A stretch of 22,754 nucleotides of DNA from an uncultured Rhodobacter sp. (lineage in GTDB: Bacteria; Pseudomonadota; Alphaproteobacteria; Rhodobacterales; Rhodobacteraceae), in contig CALGTJ010000193.1 of NCBI GenBank assembly GCA_937901435.1, forward strand, positions 1 through 22,754. The letters run 5' to 3'. Under the pieces are notes generated by a model. That model was not told the DNA's origin, did not search any database, and saw nothing but the letters and a program-made list of their open reading frames with translations. Below, one piece after another: positions 6,087 through 14,214 of this stretch (its first letter is position 1; every line of letters starts with the position of its first letter). Position numbers and translations under genes: made by a program.

Positions 6087-8903
6087 TCAGTTTTTCGTCT
6101 TCAAACCCATCAGAGCCGCCGCAAAGGGATTGTCGGGGTCGATGGCTTTTTCTTTGCGGGGGGGCCGGGCCTCGAATTTTTTACTCTCGGGCGCGGGTTT
6201 GGGGCCACGTTTTGGCTTTGGTTTGCCACGCGGCTTTGGCTTTTGATTGGCTCGCGGGTTCTCTGGTTTGCGCGCGAAACCGCCCCATGTGAAGGTATAG
6301 AACACCTCCATCTCGACGGGGGCTGCATCGGTGGCACTCTCTGGTGTGCCCTCTGCAGCAACTTCTATGGCATCGGCGACAGTTTCGGTCTCTGTCTCGC
6401 CAGTCGTGTCTGTGACAGCCTCCGGTCCAGTCTCTGGCGCAACCTCTGCTGACAGCGGCTCTGACGGGTCCTCTGACGCGGGCGTTTCAACCTTGGGTGC
6501 CTCGGCCACAACGGGGGCCGGTTTCATCTTGGCCCGCTCGCCCTTGACGGCCGCATAGCCAAGGCCCTGCATCAGATCGGCGAATTGTTCCAGCGTCATG
6601 CCGGTGATCGAGAGCATATCCGGCTTGGCCTCGAACCCGGCGCGGCTGTTTTCGGCCCGCAGCAGGTCGGCCAGACGTTCCAGCATGTCGATGCGGATCG
6701 CCCGTTCGCCAGCGGCGCGATATCCCGACATCAGGTGGAACAACTCTGGCGCATCTTTCAGCGACGGAATTGTCACCAGACCCGGAGGCGGGCTTTCGGG
6801 AAATTCCTGTAGATTTGTCGCCAGCGACCACAGCACCAGACGCAGGCGGGTGGGCGCAGGTTTCAGCAGCAGCGGCATGAAGACGGTGAATTGACCAAAG
6901 CGGATGCCATGTTTGCGCAGCGCGCCACGGGCGTCCTGATCGAGATCCTTGACCTCGCTCGCCACGGCCTCGCGGCTGAGCACGCCCAGACCCTCGACCA
7001 TGCGAAAGGCAAAGCCACGGGCAAGCCCGGTCAACGCCTCGTCGCGCTGCATCGCCAAAAGCGGTTCAAACAGCATTGCAACCTTGCGGTCGATGAAATG
7101 TTGCAGACGCCGCTGGACCTTCTGGGCCACCTCTTCGCCGGCTTCTTCGTCCACAAAGGCCTGCACCTGCGGTTTGAGCGGTTCAGCGCCTGCCACCAGC
7201 TTGCCGATGGCATGTTCGCCCCACATCAACCCGCCCTGATCGGTAAAATCGATCTCTGTATCGGGCGAATTATAGAATCGGTCTGCGCGCAGATGAAACT
7301 CTGGTCGCAACGCTTGCAAAGACGCCTGACGCAGAGTCTTGGCCTCATCCGGCGAGGCCGAACTGTCCTGACGAAAACGGAATCCGTCAAGTTTTCCTAC
7401 GAATTGACCCTCTACGGTCACTTCGCCCTTCTCATTCACTTCGGCCAACATGGCCTCCTTCTGTTTGAGCCGCCGCAACAACACCGAGGTGCGCCGGTCC
7501 ACAAATCTTTGCGTTAAGGCGCCATGCAGCGCATCTGACAGGCGGTCTTCTACAGCGCGCGTGGTGTTACGCCAATGACTTTCGTCATCAACCCAGCCTT
7601 TGCGCTGCGCGACATAGGTCCATGTGCGGATATATGCCAACCTTTTTGACAGGGCATCGATATCCCCGTCGGTGCGGTCGATCCGCTTTATCTGCTGTGC
7701 CAGCCAGTCGTCCCCGACCCTACCATATTCCTGCAGAGAACAGAAGATTTGGTTCAGCAAATTCGCATGTTCCGCATGGCTGATCCCGCGAAAATCGGGG
7801 ATGCGGCAGACATCCCAAAGCAGTTTGATGCTTTTCGCGTGGGTCGTGCGCTGGTGGATTTCCGGCAGCGCAGTCAGGGTTTTCAGTGCCATCAGGTCAT
7901 CAGATTCGCGCGCGCGCACCAGCCACTCGTCCTCTGGGGCGGCCTCAAGCGAACGGATCAGCGCGTCCGTCGTGCCAAATTCCAGCCGTGCGTTGCGCCA
8001 TTGCAGCTTTTTGACCGGGGTAAAGCGGTTGGCCGTGATCGCCTCTGCCAGCCCGTCATCCATCACGGCAGCCTCGCCGGTGATGCCAAAGGTGCCGTTG
8101 TTCATGTGCCGCCCGGCGCGCCCGGCGATTTGCGCCAGTTCATTTGGCGCAAGCGGGCGCATGCGCCGCCCATCGAATTTCGTAAGCGAGCTAAAGGCCA
8201 CATGGTTTATATCAAGGTTCAGTCCCATCCCGATGGCATCCGTTGCCACCAGATAATCGACCTCGCCGTTCTGATACATTTCCACCTGAGCATTGCGGGT
8301 GCGCGGGGACAGTGCGCCCATGACCACTGCTGCCCCGCCTTTTTGACGGCGCAGCAGTTCGGCAACCGCATAAACCGAGTCAACCGAGAACCCGACAATG
8401 GCAGAGCGCGGCTGCATCCGGCTGATTTTCTTGGCACCCGTATAGGTCAGGGTCGAAAACCGTTCACGGCGCACGAACTGCGCGTTCGGCACATTGGCGG
8501 CAATCGCGCTGCGCATAGTGTCCGCGCCCAGAAACAGCGTCTCGTGCAGGCCGCGCGCGCGCAGCAGGCGGTCGGTAAAGACGTGCCCCCGTTCGGGATC
8601 GGCGCATAACTGGATCTCGTCGATGGCCAGAAAATCGGTGCCCATCCCCTCTGGCATGGCCTCGACGGTGCAGACCCAATAGGCGGTGCGGTCGGGAACG
8701 ATGCGTTCCTCTCCTGTCACCAATGCAACGACCGAGGGGCCGCGAATCGCGACGATCCGGTCATAGACCTCGCGCGCCAAAAGGCGCAGCGGCAAGCCGA
8801 TGATGCCCGTTCTATGACCCAACATGCGTTCAATCGCATAATGGGTCTTGCCGGTATTTGTCGGGCCAAGAACCGCGATGATCCGGCCAGTTTCACTGGA
8901 CAT
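6087..8903 (-). CDS. SUV3-like superfamily 2 RNA helicase with charged C-terminal tail
   Basis: A 938-residue helicase related to SUV3, the helicase of the mitochondrial RNA degradosome. From the ATG at 8903 (MSSETGRII), the visible motifs are Walker A GPTNTGKT (13-20), Walker B DEIQ (95-98), ATDAIGMGLNL (220-230) and QIAGRAGR (258-265). A long middle section resembles the SUV3 core. Residues 795-867 are an acidic Glu/Thr/Ala linker. The last 70 or so are strongly basic with Lys-Pro repeats (KPKPRGKPKPKRGPKP), ending in DPDNPFAAALMGLK. Upstream codons are open for another 30 residues but lack family similarity; the ribosome binding site at 8903 is weak, so the start is moderately certain. It heads the helicase, S4 protein, fdxA run. 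Confidence 0.92.
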   Translation of the reverse strand: MSSETGRIIAVLGPTNTGKTHYAIERMLGHRTGIIGLPLRLLAREVYDRIVAIRGPSVVALVTGEERIVPDRTAYWVCTVEAMPEGMGTDFLAIDEIQLCADPERGHVFTDRLLRARGLHETLFLGADTMRSAIAANVPNAQFVRRERFSTLTYTGAKKISRMQPRSAIVGFSVDSVYAVAELLRRQKGGAAVVMGALSPRTRNAQVEMYQNGEVDYLVATDAIGMGLNLDINHVAFSSLTKFDGRRMRPLAPNELAQIAGRAGRHMNNGTFGITGEAAVMDDGLAEAITANRFTPVKKLQWRNARLEFGTTDALIRSLEAAPEDEWLVRARESDDLMALKTLTALPEIHQRTTHAKSIKLLWDVCRIPDFRGISHAEHANLLNQIFCSLQEYGRVGDDWLAQQIKRIDRTDGDIDALSKRLAYIRTWTYVAQRKGWVDDESHWRNTTRAVEDRLSDALHGALTQRFVDRRTSVLLRRLKQKEAMLAEVNEKGEVTVEGQFVGKLDGFRFRQDSSASPDEAKTLRQASLQALRPEFHLRADRFYNSPDTEIDFTDQGGLMWGEHAIGKLVAGAEPLKPQVQAFVDEEAGEEVAQKVQRRLQHFIDRKVAMLFEPLLAMQRDEALTGLARGFAFRMVEGLGVLSREAVASEVKDLDQDARGALRKHGIRFGQFTVFMPLLLKPAPTRLRLVLWSLATNLQEFPESPPPGLVTIPSLKDAPELFHLMSGYRAAGERAIRIDMLERLADLLRAENSRAGFEAKPDMLSITGMTLEQFADLMQGLGYAAVKGERAKMKPAPVVAEAPKVETPASEDPSEPLSAEVAPETGPEAVTDTTGETETETVADAIEVAAEGTPESATDAAPVEMEVFYTFTWGGFARKPENPRANQKPKPRGKPKPKRGPKPAPESKKFEARPPRKEKAIDPDNPFAAALMGLKTKN

Positions 8904-8993
8904 AGAGGCGACTTTCAACTGCTCAGAACCGAGGTAATGCCCCCAGCCGCCAGTGACAAGGCCAGAGCTGTGGTATTCTCTTACCGTATGCAC

Positions 8994-9013
8994 ACCTTAT
9001 ACGAATATAAGGT
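8994..9013. promoter_or_regulatory. Perfect operator-like palindrome upstream of the helicase gene
   Basis: ACCTTATA-CGAA-TATAAGGT: two 8-bp arms with a 4-bp centre, 91 bases upstream of the helicase ATG. The minus-strand sequence holds TATATT and TATAAG, either usable as a -10 element, so a bound protein would cover the likely promoter. No regulator gene is next to it. Two more short palindromes lie close by: TTCGCGCGCGAA (9022-9033) and TCTGGCCAGA (9045-9054). Confidence 0.5.
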
Positions 9014-9111
9014 TAACCCGTTTCGCGCGCGAATCATGCTCCGCTCTGGCCAGATGCCGTTCTGGCCCGATCAGGCGCACAACATCGCTCGAACAGCCGT
9101 TGTCGCAGAAG

Positions 9112-9681
9112 TTATAGCTCTTGTTCGCCGTTCAGCCGCCCCAGCGCCTCGAGCGCCTGTTGGATCTCTTCCCGGTGGGGATGCAACGCTTGCACCATCT
9201 GCCACGCCTTCAAAGAGTCGCGCGTCATGCCCACATCCTGCAAGATCACCGCCAAGCCGGTTAGCGCCCCGAAATGGCGCGGGTTCAACGACAAGGCGTG
9301 GCTGATGTCCTCCATCGCGGGACCGTATAGCTTTTGGTGGAAATACGCCGTCGCCCGCGCGTTCCAGCCCTCTGCAAAGTCTGGCGCATGATCTGTCAGA
9401 GCCGTCAGATGCTCTATCGCCTTGTCGTATTCCTTGGCCTCAAGCGCCTTTTCCCCGCGCTGCAACAAGAGATCCATTGCGGCAGAGCCGGATTTCGACC
9501 ATTCATTTCGAATCTGACGCTCGACCTGTCGCCAGTTCTGCGTCTCGGGGTTCGCCAATTGATCCAGCAGCTCGTCCAGATCGCTTGATTGCGCCACAGC
9601 AGGCGCGCAAACAAAGACCAGCGCCGCCGTTAACGGCAAAGCCACCAAGGTCTGTTTGAAAAGGGTTGCAAAAGCTTTCAT
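9112..9681 (-). CDS. Exported tetratricopeptide repeat protein
   Basis: From the ATG at 9681 the 189-residue product begins with a clear Sec signal peptide (MKAFATLFKQ, then a hydrophobic core and a cleavage-like APAVAQSS near residue 30). The mature part has about three TPR-like helix pairs between residues 70 and 180 (AMDLLLQRGEKALEAKEYDKAIEHL, then DFAEGWNARATAYFHQKLYGPAMEDISHALSLNP and a third copy). It is probably a periplasmic scaffold; the partner is unknown. An upstream GTG (9741) would add 20 residues in front of the signal peptide and is less likely. No Shine-Dalgarno precedes the ATG, but TACACT (9689-9694, minus strand) ends 7 bases before it, so the mRNA may be leaderless. Confidence 0.85.
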   Translation of the reverse strand: MKAFATLFKQTLVALPLTAALVFVCAPAVAQSSDLDELLDQLANPETQNWRQVERQIRNEWSKSGSAAMDLLLQRGEKALEAKEYDKAIEHLTALTDHAPDFAEGWNARATAYFHQKLYGPAMEDISHALSLNPRHFGALTGLAVILQDVGMTRDSLKAWQMVQALHPHREEIQQALEALGRLNGEQEL

Positions 9682-9758
9682 AAGGATAAGTGTAGCAGGC
9701 TCGCATCCGATTGCGAGAGTCCAGATGTGAAAAATGATCACAAAGACAGGAGCATGAG

Positions 9759-10046
9759 ATGAGCGATGTGATAGAGGCGGCAGTGACGGCCCTGAACGCC
9801 AAAATTGTAGGCCGTTACGATGGCGTGGCCAAATTCGTTCTGACCGGCGAGGGCGCGATCATGCTGGACGGCGACGGCGCGCGCGCGGGCGACGAAGAGG
9901 CCGATGTGACGCTGACCGCCGATCCAGAGGTGTTTCAGGACATTATCAGCGGCGATCTGAACCCCACCTCTGCCTTTATGCAAGGCAAGCTGTCCGTCGA
10001 TGGCGATATGGGCAAGGCCATGGGGCTGGCGTCGGTTCTGGCCTGA
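9759..10046 (+). CDS. SCP2 sterol-binding domain protein
   Basis: A 95-residue single-domain protein of the SCP2 sterol/lipid carrier family. It shows the alternating beta pattern GVAKFVLTGEGAIMLDG, then EEADVTLTADPEVFQDIISGDLNPTSAFMQGKLSVDGDMGKAM, the usual family C-terminus ('F..GKL.v.GDm..A..l'). Such stand-alone bacterial domains are thought to bind hydrophobic ligands, but the ligand is not known. The ATG at 9759 has AGGAG 7-8 bases upstream. One base separates its TGA from the ATG of the alpha/beta hydrolase, so the two are translationally coupled. A lipid carrier paired with a hydrolase suggests a hydrophobic ester as substrate; this is inference. Confidence 0.92.
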   Translation: MSDVIEAAVTALNAKIVGRYDGVAKFVLTGEGAIMLDGDGARAGDEEADVTLTADPEVFQDIISGDLNPTSAFMQGKLSVDGDMGKAMGLASVLA

Positions 10047-10047
10047 C

Positions 10048-10995
10048 ATGACCGCCCCGGCCCCGTTTTTCCACGACATCGCTCTGGGGTCGCCTGCGGC
10101 TTATGCCGTCTGGGCACGGACCTCTGACGACGTGCGCCTGCGGATTGCCATTTGGCCAGAGGTGACGGCACCTACAGTCAAGGGCACCATTCTGATCTTG
10201 CCCGGACGCACGGAATTCGTTGAAAAATATGGGCTGGTGGCGGCGGACCTTGCCGCGCGCGGCTATACGAGCATGGCGATTGACTGGCGCTGTCAGGGGG
10301 CCTCTGACCGGCTTCTGGACAACCCTCTGACCGGCCATGTGGTGCGGTTTGAGGATTATCAAAAGGACGTCGCTGCCTTGCTAGAGGTCGCACAGGGCAC
10401 CGATCTGCCCCGGCCTTTTTACCTGCTGGCGCATTCCATGGGCGGGCCGATTGCGTTTCGCGCCATGGCCAATGGCCTGCCGGTCAAGGCCGCCGTGCTG
10501 ACTGCGCCGATGTGGGGCATCAAGATGGCACCACATCTGCGCCCGATTGCGTGGGGTCTGGGATGGGCCGCGCAAACCTTTGGCTTTTCACATCTTTTCA
10601 CCCCCGGCACCCGCAAAGCTGCCTATGTGGGCATCGAGCCGTTCGAGGGTAATTCGCTGACCAGCGACCCGGATATATACGCTTATATGAAGCGCCAGCT
10701 AGCCGCGCAGCCCCAGTTTGGGCTGGGCGGGCCCAGCCTGCAATGGCTGTATGCCTCGCTGCAAGAGTTGCGCCGCCAAGCCCGCGAACCTGCACCGCCC
10801 TTTCCGACGCTGACCTTTCTGGGCAGCGATGAGGACGTGGTGCAACCCGGCCCGATCCACCACCGGATGCAAAACTGGCCACAGGGGCGGCTGGACATCA
10901 TCCAAGGCGGACGCCATGAAGTGTTAATGGAAACCCCCGCCATTCGCGCAGAGGTCTTTGACAAAATCGCCGCCCATTTCGCGGCCCATCCCTGA
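10048..10995 (+). CDS. Alpha/beta hydrolase, lysophospholipase/monoacylglycerol lipase-like
   Basis: A 315-residue hydrolase of the serine-aminopeptidase-S33 / PldB type. The nucleophile elbow AHSMGG puts the catalytic Ser at 130. The acid is likely in LGSDEDVVQPG (about residue 266) and the His in GGRHEVLME (about 290). The oxyanion region LPGRTEFVEKY and the IDWRCQGASDR block are typical of PldB-like proteins. The ATG at 10048 lies one base after the SCP2 stop, so it is translated by coupling. Lysophospholipid or monoglyceride hydrolysis is the family default, but lactone or ester hydrolysis for the downstream catabolic genes is possible. The gene ends 33 bases before the oxidoreductase. 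Confidence 0.9.
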   Translation: MTAPAPFFHDIALGSPAAYAVWARTSDDVRLRIAIWPEVTAPTVKGTILILPGRTEFVEKYGLVAADLAARGYTSMAIDWRCQGASDRLLDNPLTGHVVRFEDYQKDVAALLEVAQGTDLPRPFYLLAHSMGGPIAFRAMANGLPVKAAVLTAPMWGIKMAPHLRPIAWGLGWAAQTFGFSHLFTPGTRKAAYVGIEPFEGNSLTSDPDIYAYMKRQLAAQPQFGLGGPSLQWLYASLQELRRQAREPAPPFPTLTFLGSDEDVVQPGPIHHRMQNWPQGRLDIIQGGRHEVLMETPAIRAEVFDKIAAHFAAHP

Positions 10996-11028
10996 CCCAC
11001 AACCCCGCCTCAAAAGGACACCCACAGC

Positions 11029-11985
11029 ATGGCCATCAAGACCGCAATCATCGGATTAGGCATCATGGGACGCCGGATGCTGGACCATATGGTCCGCCAC
11101 CCCGACTATGAGGTGACGGCGATCTGGGACCCGGACTCCGAGGCTTGCGCCCTTGCCCAAGCCCTTGCACCCAAAGCTCAAATCACCGACAGTGCCGAGG
11201 CCGCATGGGCCGACGCCGATCTGGTCTATCTCGCCTGTCCGCCCGTCCCGCGCAAAGCCTATACGCTGGCCGCCGCATCCGCCGGCAAGGCGATCTTTCT
11301 GGAAAAACCCTTGGGCGTCGACATTGCCGAAAGCCGCGACCTGGTTGCGCAGGTCCGCGCCGCTGGCGTGCCCGCCGCGGTAAATTTCACCCAAGCGGCG
11401 GGGGCGGCGCTAACCAATGTATTGGCTGCGGCAACAAAGGGGCAATTGGGCGATCTGATCGGCGTCGATATCATCGTGACCTATGCCAACTGGCCGCGCG
11501 AATGGCAAAAGGCGGCGGATTGGCTGCGCTTTGCGGATGAGGGCGGGATGACACGCGAAGTGATCTCGCATTTTCTGTTCTTTTCCGAGCGCATCCTTGG
11601 CCCGCTGGAATTGATCTGGTCGCGCGCCGATTACCCGGATGACACGCTGTGTGAAACCCATGTGGCCGCGCGGCTGGTCTCTGTCACCGGGTTGCCCGTC
11701 ACGGTCATGGGCAACGTCGGCGGCGCACAGCCCGACCGACAGGAATTGACCATCAAAGGCGCGAAAACCAGCCGCCGGATCACTGATTTCTACAAAGACG
11801 CCGCGTCGGATGGCGGGGAGTTCACCCTTGTGGGCGAAGAGTATCCCGACCCGCGCGCCGTGTCGCTGCGCGCTCAACTGGATGACCTGAAACTGCTGAT
11901 AGAGGGCAAGCCCAACCGCCTTGCCACATTGGACGAGGCATTGCGGGTGCAGATCCTGATCGAGGGCATATTGGCAGGAAAATGA
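11029..11985 (+). CDS. Gfo/Idh/MocA family NAD(P)-dependent oxidoreductase
   Basis: A 318-residue dehydrogenase. The N-terminal Rossmann fold begins IIGLGIMG (GxGxxG at 9-14), and the family Lys is in FLEKPLG (Glu92-Lys93-Pro94). The C-terminal domain has GGMTREVISHF, where the usual Asp-x3-His pair reads Glu177-x3-His181, a conservative variation at the catalytic site. AAGGA lies about 10 bases upstream of the ATG. The gene overlaps the racemase homologue by four bases (ATGA, 11982-11985), so the two are almost certainly co-translated and act on related compounds. The substrate is probably a hydroxy acid, sugar or sugar acid; the sequence does not say which. Confidence 0.92.
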   Translation: MAIKTAIIGLGIMGRRMLDHMVRHPDYEVTAIWDPDSEACALAQALAPKAQITDSAEAAWADADLVYLACPPVPRKAYTLAAASAGKAIFLEKPLGVDIAESRDLVAQVRAAGVPAAVNFTQAAGAALTNVLAAATKGQLGDLIGVDIIVTYANWPREWQKAADWLRFADEGGMTREVISHFLFFSERILGPLELIWSRADYPDDTLCETHVAARLVSVTGLPVTVMGNVGGAQPDRQELTIKGAKTSRRITDFYKDAASDGGEFTLVGEEYPDPRAVSLRAQLDDLKLLIEGKPNRLATLDEALRVQILIEGILAGK

Positions 11986-13118
11986 CACATCTTCCCAAGG
12001 CATTAAGCGGCGCTGCCTATCAGGACCTGCTGGGCGGGATGACCATCAAGGGTCTGCGTCTGCGCGCCGCCCTGCCACCCCTGCCCCAGCCGCTGAACAC
12101 CGCCAGCGGGCAGTTGACCCATGCGCCCGTGGTGCTGCTGGACCTGACGACTTCGACCGGGGTCGTCGGCCACAGCTATCTCTTCAGCCCGCGCGCCGAC
12201 ATGCTGCGGCCACTGGTCGCCATCTGCGAGGCGCTTGGCGATCTGGTCAAGGGGCACCCCTGCGATCCGCTTGCGGTCTGCGACACGCTGGAGCAGGCCT
12301 TTCTGCTTTTTGGCGGCACCGGCCTTGTCACCATGGCACGCGCAGGGATCGATATGGCGCTGTGGGATGCGCTGGCAAAGGACCGCGGCCAGCCGCTATA
12401 CCACCTTTTGGGCGGCGAGGATGCGCCTGTGTTGGCCTATGAAAGCTCGGGCCTTGGGCTGTCCACGCCGCAAACCGTAGCAGACGAGGCCGCAGATTAT
12501 CTGGCGAGTGGCTTTGGTCATATGAAGCTGCGGCTGGGCTATGACACACTGGCCGAGGATGTGCGGGCGGTCACAGCCGTCCGCGAGGTCATTGGCGACA
12601 CCGGGCTGATGGTCGATTATAATCAGGCGCTTGACTATGAACAGGCGCTGGACCGCTGCCGCGCGCTGGACGATTTCGGCTTGCTCTGGATCGAGGAACC
12701 GTTGCACGCCGCTGATCTGGAACAAAGCGCAGAACTGGCCAAAGCCTTGAAAACGCCTCTGCAAATCGGCGAAAATCTGTTCACGCAGTTTGAGGTGCAG
12801 CGCGCGATTGCGCTAAGGGCCAGCCGCTATCTGATGCCCGATGTGGTCAAGATCGGCGGCGCGACCCAATGGTTGATCGCCGCCCATGCCGCAGATCAGG
12901 CGGGTATTCCCGTTTCCAGCCACCTCTTTCCAGAGATCAGCGCGCATCTGCTGGCCAGCGTGCCCAATCGACATTTTCTGGAATATGCCAATTGGGTCGA
13001 TGCGGTGCTGGCAGCGCCGGTCTCTCCGGTCAACGGGATGGTCCACCTGCCAGACACCCCCGGAACAGGCATCGCATGGAACGAAGATGCCGTCTCGCGC
13101 TATGGAATTGCCCTTTGA
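11982..13118 (+). CDS. Mandelate racemase/muconate lactonizing enzyme family protein, KxR variant
   Basis: A 378-residue enolase-superfamily enzyme that resembles true mandelate racemase closely: TASG and GVVGHSYLF in the capping domain, then LMVDYNQALD, LWIEEPL, IGENLF, MPDVVKIGG, SSHLFPEISAHLLA and HFLEYANW. Equivalents of the racemase catalytic and metal residues are Asp212, Glu238 and Glu264 (Mg ligands), the His314-Asp287 dyad and Glu334. The KxK motif is Lys182-Leu-Arg184, so the base that acts on the S-enantiomer in mandelate racemase (Lys166) is Arg. It may therefore be a one-base dehydratase or epimerase rather than a normal racemase. It overlaps the oxidoreductase by ATGA. It ends 4 bases before the stop of the convergent flavin monooxygenase, with no room for a terminator. 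Confidence 0.92.
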   Translation: MTHLPKALSGAAYQDLLGGMTIKGLRLRAALPPLPQPLNTASGQLTHAPVVLLDLTTSTGVVGHSYLFSPRADMLRPLVAICEALGDLVKGHPCDPLAVCDTLEQAFLLFGGTGLVTMARAGIDMALWDALAKDRGQPLYHLLGGEDAPVLAYESSGLGLSTPQTVADEAADYLASGFGHMKLRLGYDTLAEDVRAVTAVREVIGDTGLMVDYNQALDYEQALDRCRALDDFGLLWIEEPLHAADLEQSAELAKALKTPLQIGENLFTQFEVQRAIALRASRYLMPDVVKIGGATQWLIAAHAADQAGIPVSSHLFPEISAHLLASVPNRHFLEYANWVDAVLAAPVSPVNGMVHLPDTPGTGIAWNEDAVSRYGIAL

Positions 13119-13122
13119 CCCA

Positions 13123-14130
13123 TCACGCCGCCTCGGACACTTTACACAGGCCGCGCATCACCTCGGCAGCAATCTCGAAAGAGCGGATGCGCTTGGACGG
13201 GTCGTGGATCATGCCGGTCAGGATCATCTCGTCCGGCTGATATTTTTCTGCTAGGGCGCGCAGTTGCACCTCGACGGTGACGCGCGATCCTGTCGCCGAG
13301 CAGGACAGCGCCTGCTGCACCTGCGCCATGACCTGCGGCGGAATTTCTGCGCTTGGGTCCTGGATCGGGCGGGGTAATTTTCTGGGGCGTCCGGTGCGCA
13401 GACGGGCAAAGGCCAGCATTTGCGAAGAACGCAGGAACATCGCCTCTTCATCCGTATCCGCCGCACATACACCGGCGGCCATCATCGCATAGGGCTGCGC
13501 CAGCGTGGCCGAGGGGCGGAAAGAGCGACGGTAAATATCCAGCGCCTCCTCTAACATCGCGGGCGCGAAATGCGAGGCAAAGGCATAGGGTAGCCCCAGA
13601 ATAGCGGCCAATTGAGCGCCATAGAGGCTGGAGCCAAGGATCCAGACCGGCACCTGCGTGCCCTCTCCGGGAATGGCGCGGATGCGCGCGCTGTCGGCAG
13701 CGGGTTCGAAAAAGGCGATCAATTCCTGCACGTCTTGAGGAAAGCTGTCGTCTTGGGACATATTGCGGCGCAATGCCCGCGCCGTGGCCATATCACTGCC
13801 CGGTGCGCGCCCCAACCCAAGGTCGATGCGTCCGGGGAACAGCGTCGCAAGCGTGCCGAATTGTTCCGCAATAACAAGGGGAGAGTGGTTGGGCAGCATG
13901 ATTCCCCCGGCCCCCAGCCGCAGCGTCTTGGTCTGCGCCGCCACATGGCCGATGACCACCGAGGTGGCCGCGCTGGCGATTCCGGGCATATTGTGATGCT
14001 CGGCCAGCCAATAGCGGTGATATCCTGCCTGTTCAGCGGCTTGCGCCAAGGCAACCGTGTTTTTCAGCGCATCCCCTGCGGTGTGACCTTCGGGGATGGG
14101 CGACAGATCGAGGAGCGAAAAGTGATGCAT
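13123..14130 (-). CDS. Luciferase-like (LLM class) flavin-dependent monooxygenase
   Basis: A 335-residue TIM-barrel flavoprotein of the bacterial luciferase family. Diagnostic stretches are [12 protein letters not shown] at the N-terminus, [61 protein letters not shown], and [17 protein letters not shown]. It would use reduced FMN from a separate reductase to oxidise an organic substrate that cannot be named from sequence. The ATG at 14130 has GGAGG upstream; the longer open frame adds 19 residues without family support. It lies downstream of the aldolase on the same strand, but a strong terminator sits between them, so it probably has its own promoter in 14131-14170. It is convergent with the racemase homologue. 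Confidence 0.93.
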   Translation of the reverse strand: MHHFSLLDLSPIPEGHTAGDALKNTVALAQAAEQAGYHRYWLAEHHNMPGIASAATSVVIGHVAAQTKTLRLGAGGIMLPNHSPLVIAEQFGTLATLFPGRIDLGLGRAPGSDMATARALRRNMSQDDSFPQDVQELIAFFEPAADSARIRAIPGEGTQVPVWILGSSLYGAQLAAILGLPYAFASHFAPAMLEEALDIYRRSFRPSATLAQPYAMMAAGVCAADTDEEAMFLRSSQMLAFARLRTGRPRKLPRPIQDPSAEIPPQVMAQVQQALSCSATGSRVTVEVQLRALAEKYQPDEMILTGMIHDPSKRIRSFEIAAEVMRGLCKVSEAA

Positions 14131-14170
14131 TTGAGGACCTCCGTTAACAAGAAGGTAAGGGTCGCGCGCT

Positions 14171-14206
14171 AAAAGGCCAAGGGGCACGCGCGCATCGCCC
14201 CTTGGC
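14171..14206 (-). terminator. Intrinsic terminator of the aldolase gene
   Basis: A perfect 10-bp stem GCCAAGGGGC (14176-14185) with GCCCCTTGGC (14197-14206) and an 11-base loop. On the minus strand it is followed by CTTTT (from 14171-14175). It starts 9 bases after the aldolase stop. Confidence 0.88.
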
Positions 14207-14214
14207 AGAGCGTC

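Noticed and set aside
7749..8609. A 286-codon plus-strand frame inside the helicase gene
   Set aside because: Antisense to conserved helicase motifs, with a composition rich in Arg, Gln and His typical of frame shadows.
9682..9741. GTG start giving the TPR protein 20 more residues
   Set aside because: The extension would precede an otherwise normal signal peptide; the ATG at 9681 gives the expected charged n-region.
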